Shown piece after piece: positions 50,462 through 59,975 of a stretch of DNA of 64,000 bases. This stretch comes from Paenibacillus koleovorans NBRC 103111 (GTDB lineage: Bacteria > Bacillota > Bacilli > Paenibacillales > NBRC-103111). The stretch's first letter is position 1, and each line of letters begins with the position of its first letter. The stretch lies in contig NZ_BIMA01000013.1 of assembly GCF_004000845.1 (NCBI RefSeq), forward strand, positions 1-64,000, given 5' to 3'. The notes beneath the pieces were generated by a model. That model had not been told where the DNA came from. It did no database searches and saw nothing but the letters and a program-made list of their open reading frames with translations. A program made the translations under genes and the position numbers.

Positions 50462-52387
50462 ATGCGGTACTGGCAGGGAGGCGGGAACATGCGGTGGTCC
50501 TGGCGGAGCGTGAATCGGGTTTTGATTATTTGTATTGTAGTCTGGGGCTCGGCGTTTGGGGCGTTGGCAGCGTATGCGTGGCGAGATTCGTTCCCCGCCG
50601 GGCTGGTGTGGGGCGACTGGCAGCTCGGCGGGATGCGCGAGGAGGCGTTCCGCGCGGAGCTCGACCGCCGGGTGCAAGCGTTGCTCGCAAACCGCGTGCG
50701 GTTCGAGCTGCCCGCCGGTGGGAGCACCGACGCAGTCGGCAGTGCGAGCGCGGCGGGCAGCGACAGCAGCCCGATGGCAACGGCTGGCGCACGTGGAGCC
50801 GTCAGCAGTGCAAGCGCGGCGGGTAATGCTCTGGCGACAGGCGTGGGTGGAGCTAACGCAGCAGGCAGCAGCGGTAGCCCGGTGGCAACGGCCAGCACAC
50901 GTGGAGCGGCGGTCAATGCGCAAGCGGGCGGCAGTACAACGGGCGGGACGCTGCCGACGCAAAGCGCGAGCAACGCGCAAGCGGGCAGCGGCTCAGCCAG
51001 CCGCGCTCTACCCGCGGCGAGCACCACGCGCGGCGACGCGCAGGCCATCGCGCAAGGCGCGGCGGGCACGTTCAGCCTAGCGGAGCTAGGGCTGAGCGTG
51101 GACGCGTCGCGCCTCGAGGCGGCCGCCGAGCGGCTCTTCCGCGGCTCGCTGCTGGGGCGCGCCCGCGCGCGCTGGAGCCTGCGGCATGCCAGCGTGCCGC
51201 TCGAGCTGCTCATCGACCGCATCGCCGCGCTGCGCGCCGTCGGCACGCTCTGGCCGCAGCTGCTGCAAGCGCACCCGCTGGACGCCCGCCGAGTCATCAC
51301 CCCCGACGACCGGGTCGGCTACGTCCCCGGGCGCGCGGCCGACCAGATCGACGCCGACGCGCTCATCCTGGGGCTCGGCCAAGCGGCCGAGGAGCGCTTC
51401 GGCGCTTTGCCGACCGGCCCGTCCGGACACGGCAACCCGGAGCTGATCACCGCATCCGCGCCCGCATCGGCATCGACATCGGCCGCCCTTCGGCCGAAGC
51501 CGCTCGCCAACAGCAACGAACCGATCGTCCTGCTAGTCCCGATCACCACGATCCAGCCGACCGTAACCGTGGACACCTTGCGCGCCGAAGGCATCGACCG
51601 CAAAATCGCCGAATTCACCACCTTCTTCCCGATCAGCGGCGAAGGACGCAAGCACAACATCCGCTCCACCGCGCAGACGGTTCACGACATGGTGCTCAAA
51701 CCGAATGAGGAGTTCGACTACAACCGCATCATCCGCCAGACCGAAAAACAGTTCGGCTACAAAGAGGCGCCCGTCATCCTGAACGGCAAGCTCGTCCCGG
51801 GCGTCGGAGGCGGCATCTGCCAAGTGTCCACGACGCTCTACAACGCCGTGCTCCGCGCCGGGCTGCAGATCACCGAGCGCCGTAACCACTCCTTGCCCGT
51901 CAGCTACATACCGCTCGGGCAGGATGCAACGTTCGCCGACGGCTGGATCAACTTTCGCTTCCGCAACAACACCGGCAGCCACCTGCTCATCCGTACCGAC
52001 GTGACCGAAACCGGCATCACCGTCAAGCTGTTTGGTCGTATGCCGGACACGATGACCTACGAAATCTTTTCCAACACCCTGGAAACGATCGCCCCACCCG
52101 TCAAAGTCGTCGTCAATCCGACGCTCGCCCCCGGTCAGGAAAGTCTGATTCAAGAAGGCAAGCCGGGCTACATCGTCGAGACGTATCGCATCCGCAAGCG
52201 TAACGGCGTTGAAGAAGCGCGCGAACTAATCTCGAAGGATACCTACCAAGCCCAGCCTACCCTTGTCGCCCGCAACAAAACGAACGAAGACCCAGCCAAA
52301 CCGCCGGCCAAACCTACCCCCGTCCCCGAGAAGCGAATTTTGCTCGAAGACGGCGTCAGCGGGCCTACGTTCAAATCTTTCCAATAA
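50462..52387 (+). CDS. VanW-domain protein with G5-like tail
   Basis: A membrane-anchored protein (about 641 residues) with an N-terminal helix (VLIICIVVWGSAFGALAAYA), an Ala/Gly/Ser-rich insertion of about 110 residues, and a peptidoglycan-binding-4-like region. The VanW domain follows (STAQTVHDMVLKPNEEFDYN, VPGVGGGICQVSTTLYNAVL, NHSLPVSYIPLGQDATF), then a G5-like C-terminus (IVETYRIRKRNGVEEARELI). VanW proteins are found with wall and vancomycin-resistance genes, but their activity is uncertain. ATG 50462 has TAGGAGG at 10 nt; ATG 50489 with GGGAGG at 7 nt is equally good. Confidence 0.85.
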   Translation: MRYWQGGGNMRWSWRSVNRVLIICIVVWGSAFGALAAYAWRDSFPAGLVWGDWQLGGMREEAFRAELDRRVQALLANRVRFELPAGGSTDAVGSASAAGSDSSPMATAGARGAVSSASAAGNALATGVGGANAAGSSGSPVATASTRGAAVNAQAGGSTTGGTLPTQSASNAQAGSGSASRALPAASTTRGDAQAIAQGAAGTFSLAELGLSVDASRLEAAAERLFRGSLLGRARARWSLRHASVPLELLIDRIAALRAVGTLWPQLLQAHPLDARRVITPDDRVGYVPGRAADQIDADALILGLGQAAEERFGALPTGPSGHGNPELITASAPASASTSAALRPKPLANSNEPIVLLVPITTIQPTVTVDTLRAEGIDRKIAEFTTFFPISGEGRKHNIRSTAQTVHDMVLKPNEEFDYNRIIRQTEKQFGYKEAPVILNGKLVPGVGGGICQVSTTLYNAVLRAGLQITERRNHSLPVSYIPLGQDATFADGWINFRFRNNTGSHLLIRTDVTETGITVKLFGRMPDTMTYEIFSNTLETIAPPVKVVVNPTLAPGQESLIQEGKPGYIVETYRIRKRNGVEEARELISKDTYQAQPTLVARNKTNEDPAKPPAKPTPVPEKRILLEDGVSGPTFKSFQ

Positions 52388-52426
52388 TTCCGCAGACTTG
52401 ATTCGGCCTATCTTCATTCTCTACTA

Positions 52427-53191
52427 TTATAGCTTCTTCAGCCTGCCCAGCCCTGCCTGACCTCCTTGGATCATCATCCCGACCTCACTGTTCCAGCTTA
52501 ATACCTGCATACCAAGCTCCTGGCATTCAAGTAACAACGCTGTATCGGATGTAATAATACCCGTCCATCGTTGCTTTGAACGCGATGCTTCCACTATTGT
52601 TTGAATGGCGGCTTTCATCCGGGGATGGCCATATTGATTGATGATGTCCATATCCTGTGACAGGTCATTGGGCCCGACAATGAGGCCATCCAAGCCAGCT
52701 ACATCCAGTATTTCACTTATATGCTCAAGCCCCTGCAAGGACTCAATTTGCCCCAAAACCACTATATCGGCATTCGCTTGATCCATATACGTGCGCAAAT
52801 CGTCTACATGGTAGCCTGTATGGGCACGGGTTGTGGATACACCACGGCTACCCAGCGGCGCATATTTGCAATGCTTAATCACCGTTTGAACATCCTCGGC
52901 CTGAGAAACCATAGGCACCAGCAATCCGGCGGCCCCCATCTCCACATACTTCAATATCGGCTCTCTTCCGGTACCGGGTATTCTGACAAGGATCGGTAAA
53001 TCGGCGCCTTTAGCCGCTGCAATAATATTTGCAACCATGTAATAATCGAAATAACCATGCTCACAATCCACTATGAGATAGTCAAAGCCCACCTTTTTAA
53101 GCATATACACGATATTGGGGGTGTGCAGCTCGACAAGCATCGTACCATATATACACGCTCCTTCTGCAAGCTTTTGCCTCAAATCGACCAT
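52427..53191 (-). CDS. HpcH/HpaI family aldolase
   Basis: A 254-residue class II (metal-dependent) aldolase with FDYLIVDCEHGYFDY, the metal-binding region VLGQIESLQGLEHI and LDGLIVGPNDLSQDM. Such enzymes cleave 2-keto-3-deoxy sugar acids to pyruvate and an aldehyde. ATG 53191 has GAGGG at 10 nt. It is the last gene of the sugar locus, 26 nt after the FGGY kinase, and probably completes breakdown of its substrate. Confidence 0.9.
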   Translation of the reverse strand: MVDLRQKLAEGACIYGTMLVELHTPNIVYMLKKVGFDYLIVDCEHGYFDYYMVANIIAAAKGADLPILVRIPGTGREPILKYVEMGAAGLLVPMVSQAEDVQTVIKHCKYAPLGSRGVSTTRAHTGYHVDDLRTYMDQANADIVVLGQIESLQGLEHISEILDVAGLDGLIVGPNDLSQDMDIINQYGHPRMKAAIQTIVEASRSKQRWTGIITSDTALLLECQELGMQVLSWNSEVGMMIQGGQAGLGRLKKL

Positions 53192-53217
53192 TCGCAAATT
53201 TCCCTCGCCCCGTCCCT

Positions 53218-54678
53218 TTATTTTAATCTGTCGTCCTGCCCGGCAAAGCTTGCTTTTATTACCGTTCGCGTCTCATTGAAGTCGCTGCAGCGACCTGAAC
53301 ATAACAACGCCAGACGCAGTAATCCCATCAACGATTCATCGGGAATCGGAGACATGACACCTGGAGTCCTGGCCAATTGAACAATTCTTTCTATTAAAGG
53401 CTTGTTTTTATACGACACGCCTCCTGAAAAAATCAATCGCTCCACCTTACCCCCATCCGGGCAGAGAACTTCCATCAGCTTCATATAAACCTCGGCCATA
53501 TTCTCAAAGGCTGCATGAAAAAGGGAGCCTACACGCAGGTTAGCTCCAGTAATCCCATGGATTCCTCCAGCTTCTACACCACGCTGTTGTTTATAAAAAC
53601 CTACCTCTACCTCCAAATCCCCTAAAACTTCGATTCCTTCCCTATCCTGATCTTGCATCCTTTTTTCAGACGTCATGAACTGTTGGACAGCCGGAAGTAC
53701 TTGTGCCCAAATTTGTTCGCTGCTAAGCTCTCGACCGAATACCGTTCGTCCCACATCTTCAATAAATTCGATCAGGACATCCAAATTACGCCCACCCGGA
53801 ATACGGGTGACGGTCTGGAGAACCTCGCCCTTAAAATACGGTCTGATCTCATAGGCACCCGTCCTTGGCTCGTTACTGATTCGCGTCATGATGCCGGCCG
53901 TTCCAATCGTTAGCACAATTTCGTTGTAGCTTACCGCCATACTTCCGAGCACAGACGCCTGGTGGTCGCCTATATCCGGAAAAACGGGGATCGGTCCTTT
54001 ATCGGATGCGTAGTACCCGCACGGCTCCGTCTCACCTTTGAATTCGGGGAACTTCAACGTGCCGCCGCCAGCAGCTTCAATGATCGCATGATTCCACGCT
54101 CCAGCGCCAATATCGGCGAATCCGGTAGCAGCAGCGTTGGTCAAATGGCAGGCATGCCGCCCGGTGAGACAATGAATGAGATAAGAGCCTAAGGTATGGA
54201 ACATCACGGTGGCGCCATCCGGCAGCGTATGCGTCCGCAACCACTGAAATAAATTGCAGAGTGCAAGCCCCGGCTTGAGATCAAGCCCTGTCCGCCGTAG
54301 GTCGGCAGGCTTAATCAACTCTCGCAAGACCTCCATGTAACTCGCGCTACCGTCTGGCAACATTTCCAAGCAACGTTCATCCTGCCAAGGGATATAGGGG
54401 GTAATGGGTCGGCCTTGGCCATCTGTGAGCAAAAATCCTTGCATCTGGGTGGCTATCAGTATGCCTTCGACAGTCAGCTTCTTCCGTAGATACGATTGAA
54501 TCAGTTGCATAACGGTATCGATAATGGAATCGGCATCGATTTCATAATAAGCGTTCTTCGGATTAGGTAATTTTCCAGGTGCAGGAAGCTTTGTCACCAT
54601 CGAGATTTCGTGCCGATCCACATCCAACAGGGCTGATTTAATAAAGCTGCTGCCTATATCCAAAGCGATGTAGGCCAT
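53218..54678 (-). CDS. FGGY-family carbohydrate kinase
   Basis: The 486-residue kinase opens with the phosphate-1 motif YIALDIGSSFIKSALLD and has PYIPWQDERC, the catalytic-base region FPDIGDHQASVLG and the adenosine motif LIFSGGVSYKNKPLIERI. FGGY kinases phosphorylate xylulose, glycerol, sedoheptulose or deoxy-sugars; the target here is unknown. ATG 54678 has GGAGGT 7 nt upstream. It lies between the permeases and the aldolase. Confidence 0.9.
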   Translation of the reverse strand: MAYIALDIGSSFIKSALLDVDRHEISMVTKLPAPGKLPNPKNAYYEIDADSIIDTVMQLIQSYLRKKLTVEGILIATQMQGFLLTDGQGRPITPYIPWQDERCLEMLPDGSASYMEVLRELIKPADLRRTGLDLKPGLALCNLFQWLRTHTLPDGATVMFHTLGSYLIHCLTGRHACHLTNAAATGFADIGAGAWNHAIIEAAGGGTLKFPEFKGETEPCGYYASDKGPIPVFPDIGDHQASVLGSMAVSYNEIVLTIGTAGIMTRISNEPRTGAYEIRPYFKGEVLQTVTRIPGGRNLDVLIEFIEDVGRTVFGRELSSEQIWAQVLPAVQQFMTSEKRMQDQDREGIEVLGDLEVEVGFYKQQRGVEAGGIHGITGANLRVGSLFHAAFENMAEVYMKLMEVLCPDGGKVERLIFSGGVSYKNKPLIERIVQLARTPGVMSPIPDESLMGLLRLALLCSGRCSDFNETRTVIKASFAGQDDRLK

Positions 54679-54744
54679 CGCCGCACCTCCGGGCAAATGA
54701 TGATAAATGAATACCTCTGGATGAAACTAGAATCACCTGCACGG

Positions 54745-55617
54745 TTATCCTTTCACAGAACCTAAAAGCAATCCTTTGGCAAAATATTTTTGCAGAAAAG
54801 GATAGAGGATTAATAACGGCAGTGCTGTAATGACAATTGCAGCCATCTTGACCGGCGGCCCATATTCGAACCCGCCCAAATCAACGGCTAACGAAGAATC
54901 GGATTGTTGGATAAGCATCTGTCGCAAGAAAACCTGAAGCGGCCATCTCGATGAATCATTAATATATAAAATGGCAAGAAAGAACGTATTCCAGTTGTGC
55001 ACCATGTAAAAAAGCGTGAAGGTCGCAATAGCTGGTGCAGATAGAGGAAGGACAATATTCCACAAAATCCTCCACTCCGAGCAGCCATCTATACGCGCCG
55101 ACTCCTCCAGCTCCTCGGGAATGTTCTGAAAGAAGCTGCGCATGACAATCAGGTAAAAGGGAGAGATCGCTCCTACCAGCCATAATGACCAGTAAGAATT
55201 AATCAGCCCCAGCTTCGAAACAACCAAGTAGGTGGGAATCATTCCTCCGCTGAATAACATCGTGAACACGACTAGAAAATTGAATATGCCTCGTCCTTTC
55301 AACCATTTCTTAGACAAGCCATAGGCAGTGAGACAGGTTAGAACCATATTAACCAATGTGCCCATTATGGTAATAAAGATCGCATTTTTGAAAGCGGTCG
55401 TGAAGCTTTTGTAGCTCAGCAAATACCCGTACGCATTCCAAGATATCTCATTGGGCCATAGGTAAAACCCACGGGTCATCGACTCGTGATTGCTTGAGAA
55501 TGAATTGGCCAAAATGTACCATAAAGGCAGTATAATCGCACATGTAAACATAATTAACAGGCTATACACAAGGATCACAAATATAAAATCATTCCGGGCA
55601 GAGGGTTGTAGCCACAT
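54745..55617 (-). CDS. carbohydrate ABC permease (LplC/YtcP-like)
   Basis: A 290-residue MalG-type inner-membrane permease with six helices. The EAA loop reads EELEESARIDGCSEWRILWN, and the family ending FLQKYFAKGLLLGSVKG is present. It pairs with the preceding permease (2-nt gap) and the LplA-like lipoprotein. No ATPase gene is nearby, so it probably uses a shared MsmK-type ATPase, as is common in Paenibacillus. Confidence 0.93.
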   Translation of the reverse strand: MWLQPSARNDFIFVILVYSLLIMFTCAIILPLWYILANSFSSNHESMTRGFYLWPNEISWNAYGYLLSYKSFTTAFKNAIFITIMGTLVNMVLTCLTAYGLSKKWLKGRGIFNFLVVFTMLFSGGMIPTYLVVSKLGLINSYWSLWLVGAISPFYLIVMRSFFQNIPEELEESARIDGCSEWRILWNIVLPLSAPAIATFTLFYMVHNWNTFFLAILYINDSSRWPLQVFLRQMLIQQSDSSLAVDLGGFEYGPPVKMAAIVITALPLLILYPFLQKYFAKGLLLGSVKG

Positions 55618-55619
55618 CT

Positions 55620-56525
55620 TTAGAATACGCCTTCCCTCCCCACTTTTTTGGCCATGCCGTTGGCTGCAACAACGAGTAGCAACCCAACAAACGATTTGAA
55701 CAGTCCTATTGCTGTACTATAGCTGAATTGACCGGTTTGAATACCAACTCGATAGATATAAGTGTCGAATACATCGGAAGCTGCCAGATTCGCAGGGTTT
55801 TGCATCAGAAAGATGTGTTCGAATCCGATTTCAAGTATATCGCCCAACCGAAGAATAAACAGCAGAACAATGGTCGTGGTCAATGCAGGCAAGCTTATAT
55901 GAAGCAGTTGCTTCATCCGGTTCGCTCCGTCCATGATGGCTGCTTCGTAGAGTGAAGGATCTACAGATGCGAGTACGGCAATGAAAATAATGGCACTCCA
56001 ACCGCTTTCTTTCCATATATTTTGCATTAAATACACCCAGGGGAAAGAATCCGCGCTAACCAGAAAATTCCATCGATCCAACCCCAAGGAGTTGAGCAAG
56101 ACATTGATAGTCCCTCCAGATGGCGCAAATAAGACAACGGTTACACTGACTACGACAACCCACGATACAAAATGCGGCACATAAACAATCGTCTGAATCG
56201 TTCTGGCTATCCAGCCCTTTCGAATTTCATTGATGAATAATGCCAGTACAATCGGAGCTGGAAAATATAAAAATAAATTGATGGCGCTCAGCTTTAATGT
56301 ATTGGTAAACAATCTATAAAAATCGGTATCGCTAAATAAACGTTGAAAATGCTCTAATCCTACCCATGGACTTTTCATGATCCCTTGGAACAAGTTATAC
56401 TCCTGGAAAGCCACAACAAGCCCCATCATAGGGATGTATCTGAATAGAAGGAAAAACAGCATTCCGGGAAGAATCATTACATACAAGGGCATGCTGCGAA
56501 TGTACGCTTTTATATGAATCACCAT
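55620..56525 (-). CDS. sugar ABC permease (LplB/YteP-like)
   Basis: A 301-residue MalF-type permease with six helices. It starts with the family stretch MLFFLLFRYIPMMGLVVAFQ and has an EAA loop, DPSLYEAAIMDGANRMKQLL. It forms the membrane channel with the next gene. A stable hairpin separates it from the upstream binding-protein gene. Confidence 0.93.
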   Translation of the reverse strand: MVIHIKAYIRSMPLYVMILPGMLFFLLFRYIPMMGLVVAFQEYNLFQGIMKSPWVGLEHFQRLFSDTDFYRLFTNTLKLSAINLFLYFPAPIVLALFINEIRKGWIARTIQTIVYVPHFVSWVVVVSVTVVLFAPSGGTINVLLNSLGLDRWNFLVSADSFPWVYLMQNIWKESGWSAIIFIAVLASVDPSLYEAAIMDGANRMKQLLHISLPALTTTIVLLFILRLGDILEIGFEHIFLMQNPANLAASDVFDTYIYRVGIQTGQFSYSTAIGLFKSFVGLLLVVAANGMAKKVGREGVF

Positions 56526-56536
56526 CTCTCATATCC

Positions 56537-56566
56537 GAGGCAGGGCCATTTCAGGCGACCTGCCTC
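56537..56566 (-). other. intercistronic hairpin between binding-protein and permease genes
   Basis: GAGGCAGG pairs with CCTGCCTC around a 14-nt loop, with no T run. Such hairpins often stabilise the upstream mRNA, giving more binding protein than permease. Confidence 0.6.
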
Positions 56567-56587
56567 TCACTCTTCACCATTTACGCC

Positions 56588-58096
56588 CTATTTCTTGGAG
56601 GCCAGATAATCTGCATTGATCTCTTGAATAATCTGGTCTCCGCCGTTTTTCTTCCATTCGCTGACTGCCTTATCAATTTCGCTGGCTGGCAGTTCACCTA
56701 GAATGACTTTGACCATCGACTCGTTCCACTTGTTTTTCAAATTGATGCCGTTCTTAATGTACGTTTCGGATATTAATCCGAAAGCAACGTCCCGGTAGGC
56801 ATATTTTTCATTTTCACGATATAGTTTAAGCATCTTGTCTATATATTCGGGACTTTCCCATCTCGGCGAATTCTGATAAATGTCATCCTTGGGATGAAAG
56901 AAGACACGATATAAAAGAAATGGCCGTTCACTGTCAAATGCCGGAAGCGGTGCGAAAGTATCGCCTTTCTTCTCGTAATGTATGCCTTCGATTCCATGCT
57001 TCATCAGATCCATGCCCTCGTCAGATGACATATATTCTAGTAGCTGTAAGATCCGATGCTGTTTTTTGGCGTCGATTTTCGAATTGATAACGATTTTACT
57101 GCCGCCCATCTGCGTCAGCTGCCCTTGTTTGCCGTCCGCTCCTTTTGGAGGGGCAATCGGAACGCTAAGACCGTTGATTTTTTTCATTTTTTCCACATCC
57201 GTATAGTAAATACCGGATGCGCTTGTTACGGTCATTCCTACAGTACCGCTGAGATACTTGGCGTTGATATCCGAACTTTTGTTAAGGATAAAATCCGTAT
57301 CCAGTACGCCTTCCGTATAAGCTTTGTTCATAAAACCAAGAAATGCCTTCAGCTCTTCTGTCTGAACCTCTATCGGAATCAATTTGCCGTCCTTCTCTTT
57401 CCAGCCCTCAGCCAATCCGAAAGCTGCCGTCAAGTGCTGGAGCGTATCAAGAAAACCTCCCGTCTTACTGACCGCTGTCGTAAATCCGAAAGTATCCTTT
57501 TTGCCGTTGCCATCCGGGTCGTTAAGCGCGAAGGCTTTGGCCACCTGATAGAATTCATCGATGGTAGTCGGCGCTTTTAGCTTCAGCTTGTCCAGCCAGT
57601 CTTGGCGAATGGCCAGAGACTCTCTTCCCGGTTGGAGATAGTAAGCAAGACCATAAATTTTCCCTGCCGGATTTAGCAGTTGAAGTTGATAAGGGTCTTG
57701 TTTCTTGAACAAACCGGGATATTGATCCTTAAACGGACTTAATTCCAGGAATACGCCATTTTGTTGCCATTTTCTAAAGCTGTTTCTATCATTAATAAAA
57801 TAGACATCGGGAAATTGACCGGATGCGGCAAGCACGTTCAACTTTTCTCCGTATACATCGGACGGTACCCATTGAATTTGCAAATCGATGTTCAGCTTTT
57901 CATTTAATTTCTTGATGACCGGATGCTCGTTGTCAGGCCATCCTCCTCCGCTAAACGAGACGGTCGTCATGTTGATCGTCAGCTTCTCGTTCGTTTCCCC
58001 TCCGACCTGACTTTCCTGTTTTTTTCCTCCTGAACATCCTGTTGCAACCACAACCGACAGGATAACGCATACCATCCACAACAGTGTCTTTTTCAA
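56588..58096 (-). CDS. extracellular solute-binding lipoprotein (LplA-like)
   Basis: The 502-residue protein has a lipoprotein signal ending VVATGCSGG (lipobox, Cys21). A family 1 solute-binding fold follows (LNVLAASGQFPDVYFINDRN; YLQPGRESLAIRQDWLDKL; FALNDPDGNGKKDTFGF, a possible calcium loop). It captures the oligosaccharide for the permeases. It starts at TTG with GAGGGGG about 8 nt before. A second copy of its 5' flank survives at 63334-63495. Confidence 0.92.
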   Translation of the reverse strand: MKKTLLWMVCVILSVVVATGCSGGKKQESQVGGETNEKLTINMTTVSFSGGGWPDNEHPVIKKLNEKLNIDLQIQWVPSDVYGEKLNVLAASGQFPDVYFINDRNSFRKWQQNGVFLELSPFKDQYPGLFKKQDPYQLQLLNPAGKIYGLAYYLQPGRESLAIRQDWLDKLKLKAPTTIDEFYQVAKAFALNDPDGNGKKDTFGFTTAVSKTGGFLDTLQHLTAAFGLAEGWKEKDGKLIPIEVQTEELKAFLGFMNKAYTEGVLDTDFILNKSSDINAKYLSGTVGMTVTSASGIYYTDVEKMKKINGLSVPIAPPKGADGKQGQLTQMGGSKIVINSKIDAKKQHRILQLLEYMSSDEGMDLMKHGIEGIHYEKKGDTFAPLPAFDSERPFLLYRVFFHPKDDIYQNSPRWESPEYIDKMLKLYRENEKYAYRDVAFGLISETYIKNGINLKNKWNESMVKVILGELPASEIDKAVSEWKKNGGDQIIQEINADYLASKK

Positions 58097-58187
58097 CTTT
58101 TAGCCCCCTCATTCTTATCCATGAATGTATTGCTTCTACAGCATATCAGGGCAGCAGCTGCTTTTCCTTGCACAGATTGACGATTCC

Positions 58188-59975
58188 CTACCCAATACGA
58201 CGAAAAGGAATCTTGATGGAAACGACGGTTCCTTTTCCCGGAAATGAAGCGATATGAAGACCAAATTCCGTTCCGTACTTCAATACCAGACGGGCATGAA
58301 CATTGGCAATCCCAAGCGAATTCCCGACCTCATACCGGCTGCCGTCTGCAATTTGCTCCAGCATGGCATTGATCTCGGACAGCCGTCTTTCTTCAATGCC
58401 AGGTCCATTGTCCGCAACTTCAATGTAAAGCATATCGCCTTCATTGTAGGCGCTAATAATAACGGTAGCATCGCCTTCTTGAGGTTCAACCGCATATTTC
58501 ACCGCATTTTCTACGATCGGCTGCAAGATGAGCTTTATGCATTTACAATTCAAATATTTTTCATTTACATAGATTTCACTTCGGAAAAAAACAGGAAAAC
58601 GAATTTGGATAATTTCTAAATACTGAAAGACATGGGCGATTTCTTCTGTTAACAGCACTTCATCCGTAGAAAATCGAGCATTGTACCTGTATATTTCGCC
58701 GAGGTTGCGGGAGATGGTTTCTATTTTCTGATTCTTGTCCAAATAAGCTATGCTTCGTATGATTTCGAGTGTATTATACAAAAGATGCGGATTGGTTTGG
58801 TTTTGCAGCGCCCGAATCATGGCTTCTCTTTGCTCCAGCTCCGTTTGCATATTTTTGATCTGCAAATCATAGACGGTATTAATCATGTTCTCTAATTGCT
58901 CCACCATTTGATTAAAGCTTTGCGTCAACAACCAGAATTCGTCCTTGGAACCGGGTATGCGCACACGGGACCGAAAGTCCCCGTCTGCCACCTTTCTCAT
59001 CGATCGCACTAATTCGGATACGGGACGGAAAAATAAATTCGTGAGCATCGGGACCAGCACCAATGTACCGATAATCATCGAGACCAACACCACTAGCACA
59101 ACAAACTTGGCTGTCTGCAACCCCCGGTTTACTTCTGCGACAGGAACGGCCGACAAGATCCGCCAGCCTTGGACGGATGAAGGGATGACCGTAACCAGCC
59201 ACTGCTCATCTTTCCAATACTGAATCTCGGTTCCCTTTGTATAATTCAAATCCAGATCCTTCATCCGTGTCTGCGATATGGGTTGCCCCAGCATACTCTT
59301 CGAGGTATCGTAAATAATCGAACCATCCTCGGAGAGTATCACAAAGAACCCGTTTTTCCCTAAATGGGCACCCTTAAACGCTTTTTCAATTTCATTCAGC
59401 CTGATATCGACAATAAAGTGTCCAATGACTTTAATCGTATCGATATCATGAACGGGTAGAACAAGAGAAACCACAAATTGATTCAAGCTATTCTGATACT
59501 GCACTTTATGGGTTGGCAGTACCTCCAGCTTGTCCGTCAGTTTTTGCGTATACCAGGGTTCTTTCATAAACACGGACGATGTAGAGATTCCGATTGAAGT
59601 CACCAGATTCTTTTCTTCGGACAATAGGAACATACCCGCAATTTCCGGGAAGTAGTTGGACATGATCATGCCCATCAGCTTATCCAGTTGAATTAACTCC
59701 TGCGAATTCGCGGATTTCTGACGCAAAAATTGTTGAACCTCGGGCGTTCTGAAGAAACTGTATGTGGACTGAGCCAAATACCGAAAATACAAATCCATGT
59801 GATTGTTCAAACGGTCAGAAGTCTGTCTGGAGAATTGAAACGTTTCTGTTTTGATTGCCCCGCTGAAATAGTATTGCGAGAAAATAAACATGGTCACGAG
59901 CGTGATCAGATTAAGCGAAAAAAAAGCGATCATCATCTTCTGTTTGATCGAGATGTTTAGCTTCCTATCCATCAT
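58188..59975 (-). CDS. sensor histidine kinase (YesM-like)
   Basis: The 595-residue kinase has two membrane helices (about 15-34 and 290-312) flanking a dCache-like outer sensor, and a HAMP domain. The His-kinase box reads ALQNQTNPHLLYNTLEIIRS (phospho-accepting His), and the ATPase domain carries ILQPIVENAVKYAVEP and EVADNGPGIEE. The usual QxNPHFLYN has Leu in place of Phe. Its start overlaps the response-regulator stop as ATGA. It probably senses the transported sugar and controls the lplABC-type genes. Confidence 0.93.
   Translation of the reverse strand: MMDRKLNISIKQKMMIAFFSLNLITLVTMFIFSQYYFSGAIKTETFQFSRQTSDRLNNHMDLYFRYLAQSTYSFFRTPEVQQFLRQKSANSQELIQLDKLMGMIMSNYFPEIAGMFLLSEEKNLVTSIGISTSSVFMKEPWYTQKLTDKLEVLPTHKVQYQNSLNQFVVSLVLPVHDIDTIKVIGHFIVDIRLNEIEKAFKGAHLGKNGFFVILSEDGSIIYDTSKSMLGQPISQTRMKDLDLNYTKGTEIQYWKDEQWLVTVIPSSVQGWRILSAVPVAEVNRGLQTAKFVVLVVLVSMIIGTLVLVPMLTNLFFRPVSELVRSMRKVADGDFRSRVRIPGSKDEFWLLTQSFNQMVEQLENMINTVYDLQIKNMQTELEQREAMIRALQNQTNPHLLYNTLEIIRSIAYLDKNQKIETISRNLGEIYRYNARFSTDEVLLTEEIAHVFQYLEIIQIRFPVFFRSEIYVNEKYLNCKCIKLILQPIVENAVKYAVEPQEGDATVIISAYNEGDMLYIEVADNGPGIEERRLSEINAMLEQIADGSRYEVGNSLGIANVHARLVLKYGTEFGLHIASFPGKGTVVSIKIPFRRIG

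Noticed and set aside
49913-50980. Minus-strand frame of 355 codons upstream of ftsE
   Set aside because: Pro/Thr/Arg-rich, no ribosome site, runs through repeats and the antisense of the VanW gene.
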